Positions 35,811-44,371 of a stretch of DNA of 64,000 bases are shown here, piece after piece. The DNA lies in assembly GCA_002631855.1 (NCBI GenBank), contig NTLF01000019.1:186001-250000 (forward strand), in the 5' to 3' direction. How positions within the stretch are numbered: position 1 is the stretch's first letter; the number at the start of each line of letters is the position of its first letter. A program made the position numbers and the translations under genes. Below the pieces are notes generated by a model that ran no database searches, was not told the origin of the DNA, and was given only the letters and a program-made list of their open reading frames with translations. The DNA comes from Zunongwangia sp. ESRF-bin46. Its GTDB lineage: Bacteria; Bacteroidota; Bacteroidia; Flavobacteriales; Flavobacteriaceae.

Positions 35811-37874
35811 ATGTCTGACGAAAAAACGGCAAAAGAAGAAGAAACAAAATCTGTTTCAGAAAATAAAGAAGCTATAAATACTTCGGAAAAAACTGAAGAA
35901 ACAGCTGAAAAAGATACTGAAGTATTAGAAAATGCATTAGTTGATGAATCTACTAAAACTAAAGCGCCAACAGAAAAAGTTACAGCAGAAGAGGATTCAC
36001 CTGAAGCGACAGAGCAGTCAGAAAAATTGCCTGAAAACGAGGTAGAAGAAAAGACTTCAGATGAAAAATCTGATAAAGATGACAGTGAAGATGAGGAAGA
36101 GGAAATTTCTTCTTCAGATGATGAGGAAAAAGAAGAGGATGATGAGGAAGATGATGGAAAAGACTACAGCGAGCTTTCTAAAAAGGAACTTATTTTTGAG
36201 TTTCAATCATTGTTAAAAAACAAACCTGTTCAAAAAATTAAAAATGAAGTTGATGAAATTCGTTCAGAATTCAACTCAAAATTCAACGATCTTTTAGAGC
36301 AGAAAAAGGAAGAGTTTTTGGCAGATGGTGGAAATATTATCGACTTTCAATTTACTACCCCATTAAAAAAAGAATTCAACTCACTCTACTTTGATTATAA
36401 GGAAAAGCGCAATAAATACTACAAAAATTTAAAGCGAGACCTTCACGCTAATCTTGAAAGAAGACAAGAACTTATTGAAGAGTTAAAAGGATTGTTGAAT
36501 TCCGAAGAGAGTATGGGTAAAACCTACAATCACTTTAAAGACATACAAAAGCGTTGGCACGAAGCGGGGCCAATTCCGCGTGACAAATACAACCTTGTAT
36601 GGAACAACTACCACCACCACGTTGAAAACTTTTACGATTTTCTTCATTTAAATCGTGAGTTCCGTGATATGGACTTTAAGCACAACCTAGAACAGAAGCT
36701 TAAATTAATTGGCCGTGCAGAAGAACTTGCTCAAGAAAAAAACATAAACAAGGCATTTAGAGAGTTACAAATGCTTCACAAAATGTGGAAGGAAGATGTG
36801 GGGCCCGTGGCTAAAGAATATCGAGAAGATGTTTGGGATAAGTTTAGCGAAGCTACAAAAGTAATCCATGACAAACGCCACGCTTATTTAGAGGAACAGG
36901 AAAAAGAATATGAGGCTAATTATGAGGTAAAAAAAGACCTCATCAACCAGATAAAACAAATTACCGAAAACACAAAGCCCAGCCATCAAGCTTGGCAAAA
37001 TTCTATAAAAAAGGTTCAAGAATTACGCGATGCCTATTTTGCGGCAGGAAAAGTACCAAGAGCCTTAAATAAAGGTATTTGGAATGCTTTTAAAGACGCA
37101 ACGCGTACGTTTAATAGAACAAAGAATGCATATTACAAAGATCAGAAAAAAGAGCAATATGCTAATCTAGAGAAAAAGCGAGAACTGGTAAAAATTGCCG
37201 AGGATAACAAAGACAGTGAAGACTTGGAAGCCACGACGCCATTAATGAAGAAAATCCAAGCCGATTGGAAAAAAATTGGCCACGTACCCCGAAAATATAG
37301 TGATAAGGTATGGAAACAGTTTAAAGGTGCCTGTAATCATTATTTTGATAGGCTACACGCCCAACGGGATGAAGAAAAAGTAGAAGAGAAAGAGCACTTT
37401 GAAGCTAAAGAGGCGCTACTTGAAAAAATGAACAACCTTGAACTTTCGGGCGAACACAAAGAAGACTTAAAAACCATAAAAGCTAATATTAGTGAATGGA
37501 AAAAAATTGGTCGTGTCCCTTACAAAAAGCGAAATATTGAACAAAAGTTCAATAAAACCTTAGATAGTTTATTTAATAAATTAGATGTAAGCAAAAAAGA
37601 TGCTGAACTAATTAAATTTGAGAATAAACTTAACACCCTTAGCAATCGCGATGATGAGCGAAAACTTAAAAATGAGCACTTCTTTATTTCAAAAAAGATA
37701 AACGAAACTAAAGATGAAATTCGCCAATTAGAGAATAACTTAAGCTTCTTTAAACATGTTGAAGACGACAATCCATTGGTAAAAGAAGTTCATAACAACA
37801 TTGCTAAGCATAAAGAACAACTAGAGGTTTGGAAGGCAAAACTTTCCAAAATTAAATCTGTTAGAGACGCTTAA
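35811..37874 (+). CDS. DUF349 domain protein with long acidic N-terminus
   Basis: 687 residues from the ATG at 35811; a TTG 9 nt upstream is an alternative. The first ~120 residues are disordered and very acidic (runs such as DDSEDEEEEISSSDDEEKEED). The rest is helical and basic, composed of several DUF349 repeats (KRWHEAGPIPRDKYNLVWNNY, KMWKEDVGPVAKEYREDVWDKF, DWKKIGHVPRKYSDKVWKQF). The W-x-x-I/V-G-x-V/I-P pattern recurs about five times. DUF349 function is unknown. Cytoplasmic. Its stop lies just before a methyltransferase start. Confidence 0.85.
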   Translation: MSDEKTAKEEETKSVSENKEAINTSEKTEETAEKDTEVLENALVDESTKTKAPTEKVTAEEDSPEATEQSEKLPENEVEEKTSDEKSDKDDSEDEEEEISSSDDEEKEEDDEEDDGKDYSELSKKELIFEFQSLLKNKPVQKIKNEVDEIRSEFNSKFNDLLEQKKEEFLADGGNIIDFQFTTPLKKEFNSLYFDYKEKRNKYYKNLKRDLHANLERRQELIEELKGLLNSEESMGKTYNHFKDIQKRWHEAGPIPRDKYNLVWNNYHHHVENFYDFLHLNREFRDMDFKHNLEQKLKLIGRAEELAQEKNINKAFRELQMLHKMWKEDVGPVAKEYREDVWDKFSEATKVIHDKRHAYLEEQEKEYEANYEVKKDLINQIKQITENTKPSHQAWQNSIKKVQELRDAYFAAGKVPRALNKGIWNAFKDATRTFNRTKNAYYKDQKKEQYANLEKKRELVKIAEDNKDSEDLEATTPLMKKIQADWKKIGHVPRKYSDKVWKQFKGACNHYFDRLHAQRDEEKVEEKEHFEAKEALLEKMNNLELSGEHKEDLKTIKANISEWKKIGRVPYKKRNIEQKFNKTLDSLFNKLDVSKKDAELIKFENKLNTLSNRDDERKLKNEHFFISKKINETKDEIRQLENNLSFFKHVEDDNPLVKEVHNNIAKHKEQLEVWKAKLSKIKSVRDA

Positions 37875-37875
37875 A

Positions 37876-38508
37876 ATGGCTTCTTGTCCGTTATGTCATA
37901 CTAATAACAATCACATTTTTTACAGCGATGAAAACTTTGAGGTTTTTCAGTGTAATTATTGTTCGCTACTTTATAAAAATCCAGATCAATTTCTAACAGG
38001 AAAAGAAGAAAAAAACCGCTATCTAAATCATAATAACGATGTGGACGACAAAGGCTATCAGCGCTTTGTATCACCCATTGTAAAAGCTGTAGATCAGGAT
38101 TTCCCTGTTACTGCCGAGGGTTTAGATTTTGGTGCGGGCACAGGCCCAGTAATTACCGAAATGCTTTCTGAAAAAGGATATTCATTAACTTTATACGATA
38201 CTTTTTTTCATTCTAATGAAAAAGCTCTACGGCAATCGTATGATTTTATTGTTTGTTGTGAAGTGATGGAACATTTTCACAACCCGGATGAAGAATTTAC
38301 ACTTCTGAAAAAGCTATTAAAACCTGAAGGTAAGCTGTATTGCATGACAGAACTTTTTTCTTCAGAAATAAACTTCAAAGAATGGTACTATAAAAACGAT
38401 GAAACCCACGTAGTTTTTTATTCTGAAAAAACAATTAAATGGATACAACAGACTTTTAATTTTTCTGAAGTTAAAATGGAAGGAAGATTGATTATTTTCT
38501 CTGCTTGA
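37876..38508 (+). CDS. Class I SAM-dependent methyltransferase
   Basis: 210 residues. A four-cysteine zinc-ribbon-like N-terminus (Cys4, Cys7, Cys26, Cys29) precedes a Rossmann-type methyltransferase with SAM loop LDFGAGTGPVI and the CCEVMEHFHNPDEE segment. The substrate is unknown; zinc-ribbon plus Methyltransf_11/23 architectures are common among small-molecule and sugar methyltransferases. It starts 1 nt after the DUF349 stop, hence probably cotranscribed, and ends 3 nt before the convergent mazG stop. Confidence 0.82.
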   Translation: MASCPLCHTNNNHIFYSDENFEVFQCNYCSLLYKNPDQFLTGKEEKNRYLNHNNDVDDKGYQRFVSPIVKAVDQDFPVTAEGLDFGAGTGPVITEMLSEKGYSLTLYDTFFHSNEKALRQSYDFIVCCEVMEHFHNPDEEFTLLKKLLKPEGKLYCMTELFSSEINFKEWYYKNDETHVVFYSEKTIKWIQQTFNFSEVKMEGRLIIFSA

Positions 38509-38511
38509 CAA

Positions 38512-39285
38512 TTATAAAAGCTTAGCCTCTTCCCAAAAAACGTCCATTTCGCCTAAGGTCATATCTTTTAAAGCAATGCCTTTTTCTTTCGCTTTGCCTT
38601 CCAAATATTGAAACCGATTGATGAATTTTTTATTCGTCCGTTCTAAAGCATTTTCAGGGTTAACGTTTAAAAATCGGGCGTAGTTAATCATAGAAAACAA
38701 CACATCGCCAAATTCGGCTTCTATTTTATCTGCATTATCCTCAGTTACCTCGTGTTGTAACTCCTCCAGTTCTTCTTTTAGCTTTTCAAAAACTTGTTGT
38801 GGCTCTTCCCAATCAAAACCTACTCCCGCTACTTTATCTTGAATTCTATTCGCTTTTACTAATGCCGGCAATGATTTAGGAACACCTTGCAACACGCTTT
38901 TTTTACCTTCTTTCAGTTTTAAATTCTCCCAGTTTCTTTTTACTTCTTCTTCATCAGCCACATCAACATCGCCATAAATATGTGGATGACGAGATATCAA
39001 TTTTTCACAAATTTGATTCAGTACATCAGCAATGTCAAAATCTTTGGTTTCGCTACCAATTTTTGCGTAAAACACAATGTGAAGCAAAAGATCCCCTAAC
39101 TCGCCTTTTACTTCATCTAAGTCGTTGTCTAATATCGCGTCTCCCAATTCGTAGGTTTCTTCAATAGTAAGATGTCGCAACGTTTGCATCGTCTGCTTTT
39201 TATCCCACGGGCATTTTTCGCGCAACTCGTCCATTATAGTTAGCAGGCGGTCAAAAGCTTGTAATTGGTCTTTTCTGGAATTCAT
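38512..39285 (-). CDS. mazG: Nucleoside triphosphate pyrophosphohydrolase (MazG)
   Basis: 257 residues from ATG at 39285 (the longer frame would start at TTG, and homologues as remembered begin MNSRK). Two MazG-type all-alpha domains: the first with CPWDKKQTMQTLRHLTIEETYELGDAI and ELGDLLLH, carrying the EExxE-ELGD metal-binding residues; the second ending near KIEAEFGDVLFSMINYARFL. It hydrolyses NTPs to NMP and pyrophosphate, cleaning aberrant nucleotides and reported to lower (p)ppGpp in E. coli. A TAGCTTTG box lies 25 nt upstream. Confidence 0.93.
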   Translation of the reverse strand: MNSRKDQLQAFDRLLTIMDELREKCPWDKKQTMQTLRHLTIEETYELGDAILDNDLDEVKGELGDLLLHIVFYAKIGSETKDFDIADVLNQICEKLISRHPHIYGDVDVADEEEVKRNWENLKLKEGKKSVLQGVPKSLPALVKANRIQDKVAGVGFDWEEPQQVFEKLKEELEELQHEVTEDNADKIEAEFGDVLFSMINYARFLNVNPENALERTNKKFINRFQYLEGKAKEKGIALKDMTLGEMDVFWEEAKLL

Positions 39286-39310
39286 AACATATTGTTTCAA
39301 AAGGTTATAA

Positions 39311-39318
39311 CAAAGCTA
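39311..39318 (-). promoter_or_regulatory. -7 box of mazG
   Basis: On the minus strand TAGCTTTG matches TAnnTTTG; predicted start near 39306, leader about 20 nt to ATG 39285. This separates mazG from the operon upstream of it. Confidence 0.55.
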
Positions 39319-39371
39319 CTGGAAATCGTTTTTGAAACTGAAAAGAGTTATTAAAAAGGATTAACAGCAAC

Positions 39372-39405
39372 AAAAAAGAGCGATGCTTTTTAAAACATCG
39401 CTCTT
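39372..39405 (-). terminator. Terminator of the ruvX-def-DUF5606 operon
   Basis: On the minus strand a 10-bp stem (arms AAGAGCGATG and CATCGCTCTT, outer ends 39405 and 39376) is followed by a TTTTTTG run. It lies 20 nt past the DUF5606 stop. Confidence 0.85.
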
Positions 39406-39424
39406 CATTAAATATTTAGTATGC

Positions 39425-39853
39425 TTATTCTTCTTCCGAAGCAGCTTTTTCCTTAGATTCTTCAGATTCAGAAAAATCTGTGAAGCCATTTTTAACAAGT
39501 AAATTATACCATTGTATTACTTTTTTAATGTCGCTGGCATACACACGATCTTCATCATAATCTGGTAATACTTCAAAAAAGTATTCTTCCAATTTTATTT
39601 TAGGTTCTTTGTGGCTAATGGCCTCTCCCCCATTTTCTTTTTCAGAAATTTTCGAAAACACTTCTCTAATAGGGACTTCTTCGGTTAATGTGTATATCGC
39701 TATCTCACTCAATAAACTAACGTTATGACGTCCGCTTACATTGATCTTTTTGCCATCAATTAGAGATTCGGCTAAAAAACCACTTCGAGTTTGTGTTTTT
39801 AACTTGTAGAGTCCGGGCTTACCGGAAATTGATAAAATCTTTTCTAAGCTCAT
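39425..39853 (-). CDS. DUF5606 family protein
   Basis: 142 residues, cytoplasmic. N-terminal MSLEKILSISGKPGLYKLKTQTRSGFLAESL is a small SH3-like beta-domain typical of DUF5606, found in Bacteroidota; the C-terminal ~20 residues are acidic and disordered. Function is unknown. It follows peptide deformylase by 65 nt on the minus strand and is closed by a strong terminator, so it is likely the last gene of a ruvX-def-DUF5606 unit. The repeated pairing with def in related genomes, as I recall it, hints at a translation-linked role. Confidence 0.82.
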   Translation of the reverse strand: MSLEKILSISGKPGLYKLKTQTRSGFLAESLIDGKKINVSGRHNVSLLSEIAIYTLTEEVPIREVFSKISEKENGGEAISHKEPKIKLEEYFFEVLPDYDEDRVYASDIKKVIQWYNLLVKNGFTDFSESEESKEKAASEEE

Positions 39854-39918
39854 AAACTATCTTTTTCAATTTTTGAAAGGTGCAAATATGCACGGTTTCA
39901 ATCTTCTTTGCAATGCTA

Positions 39919-40509
39919 TTAACGTTTCTTTTTGGCTTTTGGAAAACGCATTCTGTAATCTATACTGATTTTCCCAGCTGAAATTTTACTTAACTTACTT
40001 TTAATCAGTCGTTTTTTAAGTGGCGACAGTTTATCAGTAAATAAAATTCCTTCAATGTGATCGTATTCGTGCTGTACAATACGAGCCGCAATTCCAGAAA
40101 GTGTTTCCTTATGAGTTTTGAAATTTTCGTCTTCATATTCAATAACAATTTCCGGCTGACGGAAAACATCTTCCCTAACTTCCGGAATGCTTAAACAGCC
40201 TTCATTAAAAGCCCATTCATCACCAGATTCTTCCAAAATGCGAGCATTGATAAATGTCTTTTTGAAACCTTCAAGTTGTTTACGCTCTTCTTCGGTTAAA
40301 TCTTCATCGTCTGCAAAAGGACTTGCATCGACTAAAAATATTCGAATGGGAAGCCCAATCTGTGGTGCCGCCAAACCTACTCCTCTTGCAGCATACATGG
40401 TTTCGTACATATTCTCGATAAGCTCGTCCAACTTTGGATAATCTGCATCAATCTCTTTGGCTTCTTTTCGTAAAACGGGATCGCCGTATGCTACAATCGG
40501 TAAAATCAT
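39919..40509 (-). CDS. def: Peptide deformylase
   Basis: 196 residues. It removes the formyl group from N-terminal methionine of nascent proteins. All three motifs are intact: GVGLAAPQIG, EGCLSIP (metal ligand Cys105) and QHEYDH (His147, Glu148, His151). An insertion of about 20 acidic residues (ASPFADDEDLTEEERKQLEG) between motifs 1 and 2 is usual in Bacteroidota enzymes. The start ATG is 16 nt past the ruvX stop, so cotranscribed. Confidence 0.97.
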   Translation of the reverse strand: MILPIVAYGDPVLRKEAKEIDADYPKLDELIENMYETMYAARGVGLAAPQIGLPIRIFLVDASPFADDEDLTEEERKQLEGFKKTFINARILEESGDEWAFNEGCLSIPEVREDVFRQPEIVIEYEDENFKTHKETLSGIAARIVQHEYDHIEGILFTDKLSPLKKRLIKSKLSKISAGKISIDYRMRFPKAKKKR

Positions 40510-40525
40510 TCGTATCTATTTAAAT

Positions 40526-40936
40526 CTATTTGTTGTATAAATATTCTTGTAAAATGATAGTGGCACTAATTTCATCAATCAACGCTTTATTTCTACGTTG
40601 TTTTTTCTTTAAACCACTATCTATCATCGTTTGGAACGCCATTTTACTTGAGTATCGTTCATCTACCCGTTTTAGTTCCAATTCTGGAAATGCTTCGGAA
40701 AATTTCACGATGAATTCTTTTATATGAACCTCTACATCACTCGCAGTACCATCTTTTTGCTTAGGCTCGCCTACTAAAATCAATTCAACTTTTTCTGAAG
40801 CGATGTATTTTTTCAGAAAATCGAGCAATTCGTTTGTTGGTACAGTAGTTAATCCAGAAGCTATTAACTGTAGTTCGTCAGTAATTGCTATTCCAGTTCG
40901 TTTTGTACCGTAATCTATGGCTAAAATTCGTCCCAT
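40526..40936 (-). CDS. ruvX: Putative pre-16S rRNA nuclease / Holliday junction resolvase RuvX (YqgF)
   Basis: 136 residues from ATG at 40936. The frame extends 13 codons further up to a TTG at 40975, but MGRILAIDYGTKRTG is the canonical family start and a promoter box lies inside the extension. RNase H-like fold: first catalytic Asp in AIDYG, glutamate in LVGEP and a final Asp in ALIDEISA, with DERYSS between. YqgF processes the 16S rRNA precursor 5' end in E. coli. First gene of the ruvX-def-DUF5606 unit; predicted leaderless or nearly so. Confidence 0.93.
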   Translation of the reverse strand: MGRILAIDYGTKRTGIAITDELQLIASGLTTVPTNELLDFLKKYIASEKVELILVGEPKQKDGTASDVEVHIKEFIVKFSEAFPELELKRVDERYSSKMAFQTMIDSGLKKKQRRNKALIDEISATIILQEYLYNK

Positions 40937-40943
40937 TCGGCTG

Positions 40944-40951
40944 CAAAAATA
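40944..40951 (-). promoter_or_regulatory. -7 box of ruvX (very short leader)
   Basis: Minus strand TATTTTTG ends 7 nt before the ATG at 40936. Predicted transcript start about 40938-40940. A possible TTG lies 21 nt upstream of the box. Confidence 0.55.
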
Positions 40952-41003
40952 CGGGTTTGTAAAATAGTATGCCAAAAAAGGGAAGTTAATTGCATTGGAC
41001 TTT

Positions 41004-41011
41004 TATCTTTG
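41004..41011 (+). promoter_or_regulatory. -7 box of dapD
   Basis: TATCTTTG ends 21 nt before the dapD ATG. No clean TTG at the expected distance. Likely promoter for the dapD-glycosyltransferase transcription unit. Confidence 0.5.
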
Positions 41012-41032
41012 TGCTTAAATTATGATTGAAAT

Positions 41033-41848
41033 ATGAGCCAATTACAACAAATTATAGAAAAAGCTTGGGACGACCGTTCCTTATTACAAGATACCGAAAC
41101 CATAAATGCTATCAGAGAAGTGGTGAAACTTTGCGATGAAGGAAAACTTCGTTGTGCAGAGCCTACTGGTGATGGATGGCAAGTAAATGAATGGGTAAAA
41201 AAAGCGGTGGTTTTATACTTCCCAATTCAGAAAATGGAAACGATGGAAGCCGGTATTTTTGAATACCACGATAAAATTCCGTTGAAAAAAGGCTATAAAG
41301 AAAAAGGGGTACGTGTCGTACCTCACGCGGTTGCCCGTCACGGTGCTTATGTTTCAAAAGGGGTGATCATGATGCCTAGTTATGTAAACATTGGTGCCTA
41401 TGTAGATGAAGGGACCATGGTTGACACTTGGGCAACTGTGGGAAGTTGCGCTCAAATTGGCAAAAATGTTCACCTTAGCGGTGGCGTTGGTATTGGCGGT
41501 GTTTTAGAACCCTTACAAGCAGCCCCAGTAATTATAGAAGACAATGCCTTCATTGGTTCACGATGTATCGTTGTGGAAGGTGTACGTGTTGAAAAGGAAG
41601 CGGTTTTAGGCGCAAATGTTGTGTTGACAGCTTCCACTAAAATAATTGATGTTACGGGCGATGAACCTGTTGAAACGAAAGGTTTAATCCCATCGCGATC
41701 AGTAGTAATCCCTGGAAGTTATACTAAAAAGTTTCCTGCTGGTGAATTTCAAGTACCTTGTGCTTTAATAATTGGTAAACGGAAAGAAAGCACCAATAAA
41801 AAAACATCATTAAACGACGCACTTCGCGAGTATAACGTAGCGGTTTAA
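41033..41848 (+). CDS. dapD: 2,3,4,5-tetrahydropyridine-2,6-dicarboxylate N-succinyltransferase
   Basis: 271 residues. It succinylates tetrahydrodipicolinate using succinyl-CoA, on the way to meso-diaminopimelate and lysine. The protein has a helical N-terminal domain and a left-handed beta-helix of hexapeptide repeats (about 100-220: VNIGAYVDEGTMVDTWATVGSCAQIGKNVHLSGG). The catalytic aspartate/glutamate region around VDTWA is intact. Cytoplasmic trimer in the family. The next gene starts 4 nt after the stop, so it leads a transcription unit of surface glycan genes, an unusual partner for a lysine gene but consistent with peptidoglycan/envelope supply. Confidence 0.97.
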   Translation: MSQLQQIIEKAWDDRSLLQDTETINAIREVVKLCDEGKLRCAEPTGDGWQVNEWVKKAVVLYFPIQKMETMEAGIFEYHDKIPLKKGYKEKGVRVVPHAVARHGAYVSKGVIMMPSYVNIGAYVDEGTMVDTWATVGSCAQIGKNVHLSGGVGIGGVLEPLQAAPVIIEDNAFIGSRCIVVEGVRVEKEAVLGANVVLTASTKIIDVTGDEPVETKGLIPSRSVVIPGSYTKKFPAGEFQVPCALIIGKRKESTNKKTSLNDALREYNVAV

Positions 41849-41852
41849 TTAC

Positions 41853-43691
41853 ATGAAAGTACTCGTAATACAACAAAAAATGATCGGTGACGTGTTAACG
41901 TCCACCGTGCTATTTGAGGTATTGCGAAACCACTTTCCTAAAGCTGAACTACATTATTTGGTAAATACAAATACCATTCCCGTTCTTGAAAATAATCCGG
42001 TAATTGATAAAATAATTCCATTTACTAACGAAGTGGAATCTTCAAAAAGCAAATTTAAAGACTTGCGTGAGCAGGTAAAGAATGAAGGATATGATGTAGT
42101 TATAGATACATACGCTAAAATAAGTAGTGCTTGGATCACTAAAAGCTCTGGGGCAAAATACCGTATTTCATATAAAAAATGGTATACCCAGTTTGCTTAT
42201 ACCCATACCTTTTCACGGCATACAATGTCATTAAACAAAGCAGGGTTAGCCATTGAAAACAGGTTAATGTTGCTTTCCCCTATTATAAAGGAGGTTGAAC
42301 AAAACTGTAAACCAAAAATCTATCTTACTGAAGGTGAAATAAATACAGCGAAAGAAGTATTAGAGAAGTACAAAATAGATACTTCAAAAAAGCTGTTTAT
42401 GGTTAGTGCTTTGGGAAGCAATGAGTTTAAAACCTATCCACTTCCTTTTATGGCAAAACTTCTGGATTATATAGTAAAGCAAACCGATGGCCAATTGCTT
42501 TTTAACTACATTCCAAGTCAAAGACCAGAAATAGAAAAACTATATAATTTATGTAGTCCAAACACACAACAACATATTTATTTAGAGCTATACGGCAAAA
42601 GCCTTCGGGAATTTATGGCGCTTACGTATCACTGTGATGCTTTAATAGGAAATGAAGGCGGTGCCATAAACATGGCAAAAGCACTGAATGTAAAAACGTT
42701 CTCTATATTCTGTCCTTGGATTAAAAAAGAAGCTTGGAATATTTTTGAAGACCGAAATAACCATGCTTCGGTACATTTATATGATTACATAAGCTATAAG
42801 CCCCATTTTTCAAACAAAAAAGGAGCACGTTCTAAAGGAAAATTAAATTATGATCTTTTCAAACCAGAACTCATTATTCCCAAACTGCATGAGTTTTTAA
42901 CCGGTGAAAATATCTATACCGAAACAAAACGTTTTTCGGCAACCGTGATTACACTTAACGAAGAAATGAAAATCGCTAGATGTATTGAATCACTACTTCC
43001 GGTGGCTGATGATATTGTGATTTTAGATTCTTTTAGTACAGATGCTACCGAAGCTATTTGCAAGCAATATCCTGTGCGTTTTATTCAGCAAAAGTTTGAA
43101 GGGCATATTCAGCAGAAAAATTCTGCAATCGATGCTGCAAAATATGACAAGATTATTTCGCTTGATGCTGATGAGGCTTTAAGCAAAGAACTGCAATCGG
43201 CTATTTTAAGGTTAAAAGACAATTGGAAAAAAGATGGTTATTTTGCAAAACGGTTTAATAATTATTGTGGACAATGGATATACCATTCAGACTGGTATCC
43301 AGATAGAAAACTTCGTGTTTTTGACCGAAATAAAGCTCGATGGGGCGGAATTAACCCGCACGATACCATACAAATGCAACCTGGCTCTAAAACCGGAAAG
43401 TTAAATGGTAGTATTTTACACTGGGTACATACAAGTTATGAAGAACACAGCCTGAAAGTACATAAGTTCTCTTCTATTGCAGCACGGGAATATTACAAAT
43501 TAGGTAGAAAATCAGGCATTTTTGACATTTTAATAAAACCAACTTGGACCTTCTTTAAAGCGTATGTTTTACGTCTTGGTTTCTTAGACGGTTTCAACGG
43601 CTTAATAATTTGTACCTTTAGCGCCTACACTACTTTTTTAAAGTATTTAAAATTAAAACAACTCATTAAAAATAATCCTAACCATTCATGA
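41853..43691 (+). CDS. Fused GT9-GT2 glycosyltransferase (heptosyltransferase-like + WaaE-like)
   Basis: 612 residues. Residues 1-350 are a GT-B GT9/heptosyltransferase-like domain (MKVLVIQQKMIGDVLTSTVL, EGGAINMAKALNV near 270-280, TFSIFCPW). From about 360 a GT-A GT2 domain of the LPS core type follows (FSATVITLNEEMKIARCIESL, DDIVILDSFSTD, the DxD at Asp438-Ala-Asp440, FAKRFNNYCGQW and a C-terminal hydrophobic patch). The fold order suggests two sugars added in sequence by one polypeptide during LPS core assembly. No signal peptide; probably membrane-associated at the cytoplasmic face. Overlaps the next gene by 4 nt. Confidence 0.88.
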   Translation: MKVLVIQQKMIGDVLTSTVLFEVLRNHFPKAELHYLVNTNTIPVLENNPVIDKIIPFTNEVESSKSKFKDLREQVKNEGYDVVIDTYAKISSAWITKSSGAKYRISYKKWYTQFAYTHTFSRHTMSLNKAGLAIENRLMLLSPIIKEVEQNCKPKIYLTEGEINTAKEVLEKYKIDTSKKLFMVSALGSNEFKTYPLPFMAKLLDYIVKQTDGQLLFNYIPSQRPEIEKLYNLCSPNTQQHIYLELYGKSLREFMALTYHCDALIGNEGGAINMAKALNVKTFSIFCPWIKKEAWNIFEDRNNHASVHLYDYISYKPHFSNKKGARSKGKLNYDLFKPELIIPKLHEFLTGENIYTETKRFSATVITLNEEMKIARCIESLLPVADDIVILDSFSTDATEAICKQYPVRFIQQKFEGHIQQKNSAIDAAKYDKIISLDADEALSKELQSAILRLKDNWKKDGYFAKRFNNYCGQWIYHSDWYPDRKLRVFDRNKARWGGINPHDTIQMQPGSKTGKLNGSILHWVHTSYEEHSLKVHKFSSIAAREYYKLGRKSGIFDILIKPTWTFFKAYVLRLGFLDGFNGLIICTFSAYTTFLKYLKLKQLIKNNPNHS

Positions 43692-44368
43692 AAATTGTAA
43701 TCCTTGCTGCCGGAATTGGCTCAAGATTGGGCAACCCCTTTCCAAAACCGCTTACACCACTAAAAAACGGAAAAAGCATCATGCAAATGATGATTGAAAA
43801 CATTGATAAGTACTTTTCAGAACATGACGTCTATGTTGTAGTAGGTTTTAAAAAAAACAGCATTATGGAAAACTTTCCTCAGTTGGCTTATGTTTACAAT
43901 CCATATTTTGACCAAACCAATACAGCTAAGAGTCTTGTACGAGCATTAAAGAAGTGTAAAGGGGAAAGTGTACTTTGGTTTAATGGTGATGTTGTTTTTG
44001 ATGAAAAATTACTGGAAAACTTACAAGCACATATAGAAGAAGACACCTCATTTGTTGCGGTAAACACCAATTTTGTTGGCGATGAAGAAGTAAAATACAC
44101 TTTGAATAACGGCTTTGTGGATCAACTTTCAAAAGAAGTGAAAAATGGTTTAGGTGAAGCCGTTGGAGTTAATTATATTTCAAAAAACGACCTTTCAGAA
44201 TACATTGAACGGCTAGAAGAATGTGATAACAATGATTATTTTGAACGCGGACTCGAACTGCTTATCGAAAAAGATAATGCAAAGGTAAAAGCCGTTGATA
44301 TTTCAGCTTTTAACTGTATGGAAATCGATTTTCAGGAAGATTTGGATAACGTCAATAAATTTCTGTAA
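43688..44368 (+). CDS. LicC-like sugar/phosphocholine nucleotidyltransferase
   Basis: 226 residues. NTP-transferase Rossmann fold with pyrophosphorylase signature MKIVILAAGIGSRLGNPFPKPLTPL (lysine in the FPKPL segment) and a metal-site NGDVVFD. NQTNTAKSLVRALK-like segment (about 80) and the short length fit the LicC/phosphocholine cytidylyltransferase-like group better than glucose-1-phosphate enzymes. It should activate a phosphorylated group, perhaps as a CDP derivative, for transfer to the surface glycan. Overlaps the GT gene by 4 nt and is followed 4 nt later by a CDP-glycerol phosphotransferase-like gene, which fits a CDP-linked donor. Confidence 0.75.
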   Translation: MKIVILAAGIGSRLGNPFPKPLTPLKNGKSIMQMMIENIDKYFSEHDVYVVVGFKKNSIMENFPQLAYVYNPYFDQTNTAKSLVRALKKCKGESVLWFNGDVVFDEKLLENLQAHIEEDTSFVAVNTNFVGDEEVKYTLNNGFVDQLSKEVKNGLGEAVGVNYISKNDLSEYIERLEECDNNDYFERGLELLIEKDNAKVKAVDISAFNCMEIDFQEDLDNVNKFL

Positions 44369-44371
44369 CCT

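Noticed and set aside
40937-40975. Longer ruvX start at TTG
   Set aside because: It contains the promoter box and departs from the canonical family N-terminus.
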